A stretch of DNA of 64,000 nt. Source: Myxococcota bacterium (GTDB lineage: Bacteria; Myxococcota_A; Bradymonadia; UBA7976; UBA1532). Under the pieces are notes generated by a model. It saw only the letters and a program-made list of their open reading frames with translations, did no database searches and was not told where the DNA came from. The DNA lies in the NCBI GenBank assembly GCA_963169045.1, contig CAUJDF010000099.1, positions 1-64,000 of the forward strand, read 5' to 3'. Position 1 is the stretch's first letter. Each line of letters begins with the position of its first letter. Shown in pieces: positions 14,501 through 26,000 of the stretch. Both the position numbers and the translations under genes were made by a program.

Positions 14501-17410
14501 ATGCTGACGAGCCGTCTCGCCTTGTTCGCCGCATGTCTCGCCGTCCCGCTCGCCGCGTGCGAGCGCAGCAACCCCGACCAGGCGTCGATCGGCGACCTGG
14601 ACGCCGGCGCGCCCGACCGAGGGCCGTCCCCATCCGATGCCGGCGGCGATGGGGCGTCGCCAGACGCGGGCCCGATCGCCGACGGGGGCGGCGCCGACGC
14701 GCGCCCGCCCGCCGACGGCAGCGTGGTCCCGGCGCCCGACGGCGACGGGGACGGCTTCGCCGACGCCATCGACGTGTGCCCGGCCGTGGCCGATCCCACC
14801 CAGGCGGATCGCGACCGCGACGGCGTGGGCGATGTCTGCGATCCCTGCCCCGACGGCGGCGAGGACCGCGACGACGACGGCGACGGCGTGCGCCTGTGCG
14901 CGGGCGACTGCGACGACGGCGACGGCGCGCGCTTCCCGGGGGCGGTCGAGCGGTGCAACGGCCGCGATGACGACTGCGACCAGGCGACGGACGAAGGCTT
15001 CGCCGGCCTCGGCGGCGACTGCCGCGCCGGCTTCGGCGCGTGCGAGTCCGCGGGCGCGGTGGTCTGCAGCGAGGACGGCCTCGACGTGCGCTGCGACGCG
15101 GCCCCCGGCGCGCCGCGCGCCGAGACCTGCAACGACCTCGACGACGACTGCGACGGCAACACGGACGAGGGCGTGGCCGACTGCTGCGACCCGGGCGAGG
15201 AGCGCCGGTGCGGCGTCGACATGGGCGCCTGCCGCGTCGGCCACCAGGCGTGCGACGAGCGGCGCGCCTGGGGCCCCTGCGACGCGCCGGGTCCGCAGCC
15301 GGAGCGCTGCGACGGCGTCGACGACGACTGCGACGGCGCCACCGACGAGGGCACGCGCAACGCCTGCGGCGCTTGCGGCCCGGTGCCGGCGGAGGCCTGC
15401 AACGGCGCCGACGACGACTGCGACGGGACGGTCGACGAGGGCGTGCGCAACGCGTGCGACCAGTGCGGGCCGGCGCCGGTCGAGGTGTGCAACGACCGCG
15501 ACGACGACTGCGATGGCACGACCGACGAGGGCGCGCGCAACGCGTGCGGCGAGTGCGGTCCGGTGCCGGCGGAGGTCTGCAACGACCGGGACGACGACTG
15601 CGACGGGCGGGTCGACGAGCACGCGCGCAACGATTGCGGCGAGTGCGGTCCGCCGCCGGTCGAGGTCTGCAACTTCCTCGACGACGACTGCGACGGCCGG
15701 CCCGACGAGGGGGTGCGCAACGCCTGCAACCTGTGCGGGCCCGAGCCGGTCGAGGTCTGCAACTTCGTCGACGACGACTGCGACGGGCGCGCCGACGAGG
15801 GCGTGGCCAACGTGTGCGGCCGCTGCGGCGCCGTCCCCGCCGAGCAGTGCAACTTCGTCGACGACGACTGCGACGGCCGCGTCGACGAGGAGGTGCTCAA
15901 CGCGTGCGGGACGTGCGGCCCGGTGCCCCAGGACTTCTGCAACGGCCGCGACGACGACTGCGACGGCCGCACCGACGAGGGCGTGACCAACGCCTGCGGG
16001 GGCTGCGGCCCGGCGCCGATCGAGCAGTGCAACCAGGCCGACGACGACTGCGACGGCGAGATCGACGAGGGCGCGCCCAACTGCGGCTGCATCCCCGTGC
16101 CGATCGAGCTCTGCAACGGCCAGGACGAGGACTGCGACGGGCGCATCGACGAGGGCCTGTTCGGCTGCTGCCGCCCCGCCGACGAGGTCTGCAACGGCCA
16201 GGACGACGACTGCGACGGGCGCATCGATGAAGGCCTGCTGGCGCCGTGCGTGCGCCTCGTCGGCTCGACCCCGGCGGGTCCGGCGGGGCGCGGGCTCGGC
16301 ACGGTGCTGGCGGCGCTCGGCGACGTCGACGGCGACGGGATCCCCGACGCGGTGGCGGGCGCGCCGGTGGGCGACGGCGAAGGGGACGGCGTGTTCGCGG
16401 TGAGCGGCGCCGACGGCGGCGTGCTGTGGCGGCGCGCCGGCAGCGGCAACTTCGGCGCGGCGCTGGCCGTCGGCGACTTCGACGGCGACACGCTGCCCGA
16501 CCTGGTGGTCGGCGCGCCCGGCGTCCAGTCGCCGGGCGGCGGCCGCGGGGTGATCCGGTTCCTCCGGCGGGACGGCGACGACTGGCTCCAGCTCGAGGCG
16601 GCGCAGGGGCGGCAGATCGGCAACGCCCTCGCCGCGGGCCGATTCGGCGGCCCCGGCGGCTACGTCGACATCGTGGTCGGCGATCCCGAGTTCACCCGTC
16701 GCGACGACAACGGCGAGGCCCGGCGCGCGGGCCGGGTGCAGATCATCGAGCTGACCGCCGACGGGTACACCACGGTCATGAACGTCGTCGGCGCACAGGC
16801 GGGCGACCGGCTCGGCGAGCGCCTGCACGCGCTGCCCGGCTTGGCGGCCGACGCGCTGCTGACGACGGAGCGCGTCACGATCAACCGCCGCGCCGAGCGC
16901 GCGCTGGTGGCGCTCCTCGGCGCCTTCCGCACGGGCGACGCCTTCGGCGTGCTCAACCCGCCCGGCGACACCGGCGCCACGTTCGGCCAGGCGGTCGCCT
17001 TCGGGCGTTTCGGCGGCGGGGCCGCGTACGCGGTCGGCGCGCCCGAGCTCCTGCAGGCCGGCGCTCCCCGACTCTCGGGCACGGTGACCTTCTACGACGC
17101 CTCGATGCAGCGCCTCGGCTACTTCTCGGCCAACGTACGCGACGCCCGCCAGGGGCTCGCGCTGGCGACGCTGCCGCGACCCGCGGCGGCCCACGACCTG
17201 CTGGTCGTCGGCGCCCGCGACCTCGCGCGCGTCCAGCTCGTGTCGCTCGGCGGCGACCCGCACGACGTCGCGGCGCCCGAGGGCGGCGCCGGCTTCGGCC
17301 GCGCCGTCGTCGTCGCCGGCCCGGCGGGCGACGGCAGCTACCGCCTGTTCGTCGGTCACCCCGGTGCCGGCGGCGGCGCCGGCAAGGTGCACGTCTACAG
17401 CGTGAGGTAG
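14501..17410 (+). CDS. MopE-repeat lipoprotein with FG-GAP-like C-terminus
   Basis: This 969-residue protein starts with a lipobox signal (LAAC, Cys20) and an Asp/Pro/Gly-rich spacer. Next come thrombospondin-3-like calcium motifs (DGDGDGFADAIDVC, DRDRDGVGDVC) and thirteen MopE-type modules, C-x3-DDDCDGxxDEG. The last 370 residues are FG-GAP-like repeats (GDVDGDGIPDAVAGAP, GDFDGDTLPDLVVGAPG) that would fold as a beta-propeller. MopE repeats take their name from a copper-binding outer-membrane protein of methanotrophs; metal binding here is inferred from the acidic clusters. It is divergent from sucA across 58 bases and ends 4 bases from the convergent aldolase-type gene. Confidence 0.88.
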   Translation: MLTSRLALFAACLAVPLAACERSNPDQASIGDLDAGAPDRGPSPSDAGGDGASPDAGPIADGGGADARPPADGSVVPAPDGDGDGFADAIDVCPAVADPTQADRDRDGVGDVCDPCPDGGEDRDDDGDGVRLCAGDCDDGDGARFPGAVERCNGRDDDCDQATDEGFAGLGGDCRAGFGACESAGAVVCSEDGLDVRCDAAPGAPRAETCNDLDDDCDGNTDEGVADCCDPGEERRCGVDMGACRVGHQACDERRAWGPCDAPGPQPERCDGVDDDCDGATDEGTRNACGACGPVPAEACNGADDDCDGTVDEGVRNACDQCGPAPVEVCNDRDDDCDGTTDEGARNACGECGPVPAEVCNDRDDDCDGRVDEHARNDCGECGPPPVEVCNFLDDDCDGRPDEGVRNACNLCGPEPVEVCNFVDDDCDGRADEGVANVCGRCGAVPAEQCNFVDDDCDGRVDEEVLNACGTCGPVPQDFCNGRDDDCDGRTDEGVTNACGGCGPAPIEQCNQADDDCDGEIDEGAPNCGCIPVPIELCNGQDEDCDGRIDEGLFGCCRPADEVCNGQDDDCDGRIDEGLLAPCVRLVGSTPAGPAGRGLGTVLAALGDVDGDGIPDAVAGAPVGDGEGDGVFAVSGADGGVLWRRAGSGNFGAALAVGDFDGDTLPDLVVGAPGVQSPGGGRGVIRFLRRDGDDWLQLEAAQGRQIGNALAAGRFGGPGGYVDIVVGDPEFTRRDDNGEARRAGRVQIIELTADGYTTVMNVVGAQAGDRLGERLHALPGLAADALLTTERVTINRRAERALVALLGAFRTGDAFGVLNPPGDTGATFGQAVAFGRFGGGAAYAVGAPELLQAGAPRLSGTVTFYDASMQRLGYFSANVRDARQGLALATLPRPAAAHDLLVVGARDLARVQLVSLGGDPHDVAAPEGGAGFGRAVVVAGPAGDGSYRLFVGHPGAGGGAGKVHVYSVR
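15308..16027. repeat. eight in-frame 90-bp tandem repeats in the MopE lipoprotein gene
   Basis: Units begin at 15308, 15398, 15488, 15578, 15668, 15758, 15848 and 15938, each exactly 90 bases (30 codons). Each encodes one DDDCDG-DEG module plus an N-A-C-x2-CGP linker. Shorter, diverged copies follow to about 16250. The regular length suggests growth by unequal recombination or slippage, so copy number may vary between strains. Confidence 0.9.
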
Positions 17411-17414
17411 GCCG

Positions 17415-18101
17415 TCAGCGGCAGAGCCGCCCCGCCTCGTCGAACTGCAGCGCGTAGGCCGCGGCCACGAGGCTCGTCATCGCCTCGCCCGCCTCCGCGG
17501 CCGTGCGCCCGAACACGATGATCCCGTCCTCGTGCCCGCCCATGGCGAGCGCGCGGCGCTCGAGGAGCGGCGTCTCCCGGGCGAGGCGGCGCACCTCTTC
17601 GGCCATGGCGGGCGTGCCATAGGCGACGGCGGGCGCGGTGGTCGGCAGGCGCAGGCGCGCGGCGCGGCGCCACACGAGCGGGGTATGGGCGTGCAGGACG
17701 AAGCGGATGTGGGGGCCGAGATCGTAGAGCGCGCCGTGGGTCATCGACTCGCTCGACGGGAGGGCGGGCCCGTGGCTGGCGACCCGGTTGCGCGCCACAT
17801 CCCAGCGCGTCACCACGCAGAAGTGCTCGAGGGCCATGCAGGACAGGCCGCCGGTCTGCGTGCCGGTCACGAGGAAGGACCGGGCGCCGGGCGCGCCGGG
17901 GAAGGGGCCGACGCGGCCGCTGACGTTGCCGAAGCCGGCGCCGCCGTAACGCGCGGCGTCCTGACCGACGAGGCCGAGGCGCGCCAGGATCTCGCGCCAG
18001 GCGGCCAGCTCCCGCGCGAGCGCCCCGAAGCGGCCATGGGGGAGCGGCCCCGCCGAGTGCTCGGCGGTGAACTTGACGACGCCTTCCTGCTCGGGTGCCA
18101 T
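17415..18101 (-). CDS. class II aldolase/adducin family protein
   Basis: The 228-residue protein has the zinc site of the family: HAH (137-139) and His190 in GGHEDG, with SSESMTHGALY (116-126) carrying the usual acid and histidine. Such proteins cleave or rearrange sugar phosphates such as fuculose- or ribulose-phosphate and methylthioribulose-phosphate; the substrate here cannot be told. The start at 18101 has CCGGAGG upstream. It is divergent from plsC. Confidence 0.85.
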   Translation of the reverse strand: MAPEQEGVVKFTAEHSAGPLPHGRFGALARELAAWREILARLGLVGQDAARYGGAGFGNVSGRVGPFPGAPGARSFLVTGTQTGGLSCMALEHFCVVTRWDVARNRVASHGPALPSSESMTHGALYDLGPHIRFVLHAHTPLVWRRAARLRLPTTAPAVAYGTPAMAEEVRRLARETPLLERRALAMGGHEDGIIVFGRTAAEAGEAMTSLVAAAYALQFDEAGRLCR

Positions 18102-18181
18102 CGATGCCTCCGGCCGCCTATGAAATCGAGCGCCGGTCGGGTAGAACACCAGAAAATCCGCTTTTCGACCGAGGAGAAGCG

Positions 18182-18973
18182 ATGCGGAAGCTGCGTGCGG
18201 TGATCGACTGGAGCCACGTCGGCCTGACCACGGCCGGCTGGGGCACGCTCTCCTGCAGCATCGGCGCCGTCACTCCCGGCAACCGCTTCAGCCAGTGGTG
18301 CATGCACCGCTGGTGCATCAGCATGTGCGACCGCCTCCGCATGGATCGCGAGCTGCACAATGGGCACCTCCTCGGCCAGGTGCCGCAGTGCGTGTACGTG
18401 GCCAACCACCTGAGCCTGCTCGACATCCCGCTCATCGGCAGCTTCCTCTCGAGCGACTACCGATGGCTGGCCAAAGAGCAGATCTTCCAGGTGCCCTTCC
18501 TCGGCTGGCATCTCGGGCTCGCCGGGCACATCCGCGTACACCGGAAGGACAAGACGCGCAACCGCGAGTTGCCGGCGCGCATCCACGCCGCCGTCCGGGC
18601 GGGGGGCAGCCTGCTCTTCTTCCCCGAGGGCACGCGCAGCGAAGACGGCACGCTGCAGCCGTTCAAGATCGGCGCCTTCCGCACCGCGGTCGACGAGGAC
18701 CTGCCCGTCGTGCCGCTCGTGATCCGCGGCACCGACCAGCTCTTGCGCAAGGGCGCCGGCGACATCGCGGTGGAGCGCGACCACGCTTCGCGCCGCTGCA
18801 CGCTGACGCTGCTGCCGGTCATCCACCCGACCCCGGTCGGCGACCCGAAGGATCGCGCCGAGGCGCTGCGCCGCCACGCCCACGAGGCGATACACGCCGA
18901 GCTGTACGGCGCCGCGGCGACCGCGCCCGAGCGTCCGGCGGCGCACGAAGCGCGCAGCGCGGCGGCGCGGTGA
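18182..18973 (+). CDS. plsC: 1-acyl-sn-glycerol-3-phosphate acyltransferase
   Basis: The 263-residue protein carries the PlsC/LPLAT motifs NHLSLLD (75-81, H-x4-D) and FPEGTRS (147-153). It would transfer an acyl chain to lysophosphatidate at the inner membrane during phospholipid synthesis. The ATG has GAGGAG upstream. Its TGA overlaps the ATG of the following START-like gene by one base (TGATG), so the two are coupled. Gene symbol is by family; paralogues with other acyl acceptors exist. Confidence 0.9.
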   Translation: MRKLRAVIDWSHVGLTTAGWGTLSCSIGAVTPGNRFSQWCMHRWCISMCDRLRMDRELHNGHLLGQVPQCVYVANHLSLLDIPLIGSFLSSDYRWLAKEQIFQVPFLGWHLGLAGHIRVHRKDKTRNRELPARIHAAVRAGGSLLFFPEGTRSEDGTLQPFKIGAFRTAVDEDLPVVPLVIRGTDQLLRKGAGDIAVERDHASRRCTLTLLPVIHPTPVGDPKDRAEALRRHAHEAIHAELYGAAATAPERPAAHEARSAAAR

Positions 18974-19482
18974 TGCGCGTCGTCATCCGCGACCCGTACG
19001 ACGTGCCGCCCGAGGCGTTCTGGGGCCGCATGTTCTTCGATCCCGCCTACAACCAGTCGCTGTACACCGAGGGCCTCGGCTTCGAGAGCCTCGAGATCCT
19101 CGAGGACGCGGTGACGCCCGACGGCAGCCGCCGGCGGCGCATGCGCGTCCGCCCGCGCCTCGACATGCCGGCGGCGGTCAAGAAGCTGGTGGGCGAGAAG
19201 GTGACCTACGTCGAAGAGGGCACCTTCGACGCCGCCGCGGGCACCTTCCGCTCGCGCATCGTCCCGTCTTCGCTGGCCGACCGCATCCGCATCGAGACGG
19301 TGATGCGGCTCGAGCCGCGGGGCGCCGGGGCCTGCGAGCGCATCGCCGAGGCCGAGGTCGAGGTCCGCGTGCTCGGCCTCGGCGGCCTGGTCGAGAAGTT
19401 CATCGAGAAGTCGCTGCGCGACAACTACGCGAAGGGCGCGGCGTTCAGCAACCGCTGGCTGGCCGCCCGCCTGAAGACCTGA
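18973..19482 (+). CDS. DUF2505-like, START/SRPBCC-type protein
   Basis: This 169-residue protein has the layout of a small lipid-binding START-like domain. Beta strands such as RRRRMRVRPRLDMPAAVKKL and FRSRIVPSSLADRI are followed by a C-terminal helix (VEKFIEKSLRDNYAKG). I think it is closest to DUF2505. It overlaps plsC by one base, which fits a role with membrane lipids. There is no signal peptide. Confidence 0.65.
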   Translation: MRVVIRDPYDVPPEAFWGRMFFDPAYNQSLYTEGLGFESLEILEDAVTPDGSRRRRMRVRPRLDMPAAVKKLVGEKVTYVEEGTFDAAAGTFRSRIVPSSLADRIRIETVMRLEPRGAGACERIAEAEVEVRVLGLGGLVEKFIEKSLRDNYAKGAAFSNRWLAARLKT

Positions 19483-19583
19483 TTCCGTAGATCTCCGCAC
19501 ACGAATCGTAGACGGCCGCGTCGCTCGCCGGCGATGGGGCGGGCACCGTCGCGCTGGCGCGCCGTTTGCGAAGCGTCGCCGCG

Positions 19584-20147
19584 ATGAACATCCGCCGTCT
19601 CTGCATCGGCGCGGCCGCTCTCGCCGGCGCGTGGACCGCCGCCGCGCTCGCCCTGGACGCCGCCGGGGGCCGCCCGCCGCCCGACGGACCGTACGACGCG
19701 ATCGTCGTCGCCGGCTGCCGCGTGTGGCCCGACGGGCGGCCCAGCGAGGCCTTGCGCCACCGCACCGAGCGCGCCGTCGACCTGTGGCGGGACGGCCGGG
19801 CCCCGGTGGTGCTGTTCACCGGCGGCGTCGGCGACCACCCGCCGAGCGAGGCTGAGGCCGCCGCGCGGTACGCCGCCACGCTGGGCCTGCCGGAGGGCGC
19901 GGTGCGCCTCGAGGACCGCTCCACGTCGACCGAAGAGAACGCGCGCTTCGCCGCCGCCCGCCATCCGTTCCGGCGCGTGCTCGTCGTGACCGACACCTAC
20001 CACGTGCTGCGCGTGCGCCGCGTGTTCGGCCGCCACTTCGCCGAGGCCGAGGCCACCGGCGCCGACGCCCCGGCGACGTACCGCGTGCCCGGCGCGTTCC
20101 GCGAAGTCATCGCCGTCGCGGCGTATGCGGTGCTCGGGCGCCTCTGA
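19584..20147 (+). CDS. YdcF-like (DUF218) protein
   Basis: The 187-residue product has one N-terminal membrane or signal segment (about 5-27), then the DUF218 fold: DAIVVAGCRVWPDGRPSEAL, FTGGVGDHPPSEAEAA, EDRSTSTEENARFAA and VLVVTDTYHVLRVRRVF. The family includes YdcF and the SanA/ElyC envelope proteins linked to barrier function and peptidoglycan precursor lipids; the reaction is not known. The 101-base gap from the previous gene holds no clear promoter. Confidence 0.88.
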   Translation: MNIRRLCIGAAALAGAWTAAALALDAAGGRPPPDGPYDAIVVAGCRVWPDGRPSEALRHRTERAVDLWRDGRAPVVLFTGGVGDHPPSEAEAAARYAATLGLPEGAVRLEDRSTSTEENARFAAARHPFRRVLVVTDTYHVLRVRRVFGRHFAEAEATGADAPATYRVPGAFREVIAVAAYAVLGRL

Positions 20148-20190
20148 AACGGGTTGCGCGGCCTGGGACGGGCTGTCAGGCTCGCGCGCA

Positions 20191-22274
<2,084 letters not shown>

Positions 22275-22278
<4 letters not shown>

Positions 22279-23069
22279 GCCGCCCTGCCACGGTCCTCCT
22301 GACGCTCGCGTTGGCCCTGCCGGGCCGCGCGGACGCACAGGTGGAGGCCGCCGAGGACGCCTACTCCCAGGGGGTCGAGGCGTTCAACGCCGGCGAGTCG
22401 GCGAAGGCGATCGCTCTGTTCCGCCGCGCGCTGATCGGCCTGGGCGAGGCCAATCCGCTCTTCACGTCCACGCTGTACAACCTGGGCCGGACGGCGCTCG
22501 CGCTGCAGAAGACCGCGCCCGACGCCGTGCAGGCCTGCGAGGGCGCCGCGTGGTTCGGACAGTTCCTCGAGCGCGCCGACCGCGGCGACGCGCGGCTGCA
22601 GGGGGCCATCGCGGACGCGCACGCCGGGCAGGCGGCGCTGTCGCGGCTGTGCGCCGGCCAGCGCGCCGTGGAGGTCGCGCCCGCGCCGCCGCCGGCGCAG
22701 ACGACGACCGAGGCGCGCAGCCCGGACCACGTCCTCGCGTGGTCGCTCACCGGCGGTGCCGTGGCCGTGCTGGGGGCGGGCGTCGCCTTCAACCTGCTCG
22801 CGCGGGGCAGCCTCGAGGAGCGCGACGCCACCTACAAGCGCTTCCAGGCGGCGACGAACGACGCGGACGCCGCCCGCTACGAGGCCGAGACGCGCGGCCA
22901 CGAGGACGATGCGTCGACGCGCGCCACGGTGAGCTACGTCCTGCTGGGGACGGGCGCGGCGCTCGCCGGCGCGGCGACCTGGGCGTGGCTGCGCGAGCCT
23001 TCGGAGCCGACGGTCGCGGTCGGCCTCGGGCCCGCCGGGGCGGCGTTCTCGGTCGGGGGGCGGTGGTAG
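22275..23069 (+). CDS. exported TPR-like membrane protein
   Basis: The 264-residue protein has a signal peptide (cleavage probably after Ala21), a TPR-like helical pair (YSQGVEAFNAGESAKAIALF, LYNLGRTALALQ), a Pro-rich linker and two membrane segments (about 155-178 and 218-237). It overlaps the kinase gene by 4 bases and probably works with it as an envelope partner or substrate. I do not recognise a named family. Confidence 0.75.
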
Positions 23070-23094
23070 GCGCTCGTCGCTGGGGAGGGCAGTC

Positions 23095-26000
23095 ATGAAG
23101 CGATGGTCGGCAGCGGGGCTCGTCTGTGCCTTGGGGTGGGCGGGCTGCGTCGAGGTGGGCACCTCGGACTTCGAGCGTCGTCCCGGGCGCGATGCGGCGT
23201 ACGCCGACGCGAAGGCGCCGGACGCGCGGCCGCCGGATGCCACGGCGAGCGATGGCGCGGCGCTCGACGCCCAGGCGGTCGATGGCACGGCGCCCGATGC
23301 GGCTCCGCCCGACGGAGCGGCGCTCGACGCGACTCCGGCCGACGCAGCGGCGCCCGACGCCGAGGCGGTCGATGGGACGGCGTCCGACGCGAGTCCGCCG
23401 GATGCCGCCGCGGTCGATGCCACGACCCCCGACGCCGCCGCGCCCGACGCCGGTCCCTTGCCGGCGCCCGAGGTCTGCAACGACGCCGACGACGACCTCG
23501 ACGGCGCCACCGACGAGGAGGCGTTCGTCGCTTGCTACGGCGGCCCCGAAGGCACGCGCGACGTGGGCCTGTGCCGCGGCGGCCGCCGCGAGTGCGCGCC
23601 CGACGCGCCGTGCGAGGGCGAGGTGACACCCGAGCCCGAAGCCTGCAACACCCTCGACGACGACTGCGACGGCCGCGCCGACGAGGACTTCGACCTCGTC
23701 CGCGACGCGGCGAACTGCGGTCAGTGCGGCCGCAGCTGCGCGCGGCCGGACGCCGAGGGCACGTGCGTCGGCGGCGAATGCTCGTTCGTCTGTCGGCCGG
23801 GCTTCGCCGACTGCGACGACAGCTGGGGCGACGGCTGCGAGCACCCCGGCGACGACTGCCCGCCGGACGACTGCGACGGCGCCGACGACGACGGCGACGG
23901 CGCGGTCGACGAGGACTTCGCCCCGACCGGCTGCGGCGAGGGCGCGTGCCGCCTGACGGCGACCCCCTCGCGGTGCGACGACGGCGCGTTCGTCCCGTGC
24001 GTGCCGGGCGACGCGCTCGCCGCCGACGACACCGTGTGCGACGGCCTCGACGAGGACTGCGACGGTCGCTCCGACGAAGACTACGCCCCGCAGGACTGCG
24101 GCCAGGGGCGCTGCGCCGCGGCTGCCACGCCTTCGTCCTGCGCGGCGGGCGTCGAGACCCCGTGCGTCGCCGGCGCGCCGCTCTCCGAGACATGCGACGG
24201 CGCCGACGACGACTGCGATGGCGCCACGGACGAAGGCTTCGGCACCGGCGAGGCCTGCGCGGCGGGCGTCGGCGCCTGCCGCGTCGAGGGCCGCATCGCC
24301 TGCGACGGCGCCGGCGAGGCCCTCTGCGACGCCGTCCCCCGCGCCCCCGCCGCCGACGATGCCACCTGCGACGGCATCGACGACGACTGCGACGGCCGCG
24401 CCGACGAAGACTGGCGCCCGGTCGACTGCGGCGTCGGCGCGTGCCGCGCCGAGTCCGCCTGCCTCGACGGCGCCGAGGCGCCCTGCACGCCGCTCGAGCC
24501 GCAGCCCGAGCGATGCAACGCCCGCGACGACGACTGCGACGGCGCCGCCGACGAGGTGCGAAGCGCCATCCTCGAAGACTTCGAGGACGGTCTCGTCGGT
24601 GACTGGGTACGTTCCGGGGGGGCCTCCGATCAGCTCGCAGTGGTGAACGCAGGCGCCGACGGGACGCAGCGCGCCCTGCGCCTCACCGACGGCGACGGCA
24701 ATGGCGGGGTCGCACGGCGGCGCTTCTTCGATGCCGATACGCCCGTCCTCCGGATACGCTTCTTCCTGCGGCGCGCACTGGGATGGGGCACCAGCGGGTC
24801 TACGGTCCGCGTCACCGACGCGAGGGGCCGGACGCTCTTCGACGTCGGATACAACCTGCGCGGCCCCGAGCTCGCATACCACGACGCGGCGCTGGACGGC
24901 CTCCGGCCCGACGGCTTTCACGACATCGGTCCGATCAACGAACGCGTCTATCATCACTTCGACCTGCGCTTCGACTGGTCCGCCTCGACCGTCGACCTCA
25001 CGGTCGACGGGGAAATGCGCGCCCTTGGCATTCCGCTGGAACATCGGACGGTCGGCCTGGCGACCATCGAGTTGCGTGACGGCCACGACAACGCCGTCGA
25101 CCTCGATCGGCTCGAGCTCGTGCTCGACTGTCCGCCGCCTCCGCGTGGATCGCTCGACGGGCTCTGCGCTGTGGACGGCACGCCCCTGGCGCAGTTGCCC
25201 GAAGGCACGACTTGTTGCGCGCCTGAGGACCCGACGCCGCCGTGCAACGGTTGTCCGGGCGGCGCGGCCGTGCCCGCCGGGTGGGTCTGCGTGCCGCCCG
25301 GCGCGTTCCATATGGGCAGCCCGGAGGAGGAGCATCCGTTTCGGCATCCGAGCTCGGTCGAGACGCGGCATCTCGTCCGTCACTCGCGTCCGTTCCTCGT
25401 ACAGGCGACCGAGGTGACGCAGGGGGAGTGGTCCGCGACGGCGCAGGCCGCGGGATGGCCTGTCTCGAACCCGGCGTTCTTCGGTCCAGGTGCGCCCGGC
25501 GGATGCCCGGAGGCGGTCTGCGAGCGGCGGCCCGTCGAGCGCGTCAGCTGGTTCGACCTCGTCGCGTGGCTGAACGCCCGCTCGGCCGCCGACGGCCTCC
25601 GCCCCTGCTACCGCATGTTCGACTGTGTAGGTGGCGGGCGCGTCGGAGAGGGCTGCGCCGCTGGCGAGGCCGCGTGCGCCGGCGCGTTCCGCTGCGGCCG
25701 CGTGGAGCCCGTTCGAGCCTGTGACGGCTACCGTCTACCGACCGAGGCCGAGTGGGAATATGCCGCACGGGCGGGCACCGACCGACCGGTCCACGGCGAC
25801 CTCCCGTGGACGCCCGATGGCGCGAACTGCTCGGCCGCGCTGGATCCCATCGCCTGGTACCTCTGCAACGCGGGTGGCACGCCGAACGCAGTGGCAACGC
25901 GCGCCTCGAACGCGTGGGGCGTCTCGGACGTTCTCGGCAACGTCTGGGAGTGGGTCTGGGACTGGTACGCCGACGACTACGGCGGGCTCGGCAGCGAGGA

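Noticed and set aside
15308-16027. CRISPR-like regular repeats
   Set aside because: The 90-base units are in frame and encode MopE protein modules, so this is a coding repeat.
10676-17392. A continuous minus-strand open frame of over 2200 codons
   Set aside because: Only its murB part codes for a recognised protein. The rest is out of frame with sucA or antisense to the MopE lipoprotein gene and reflects the lack of stop codons in G+C-rich DNA.
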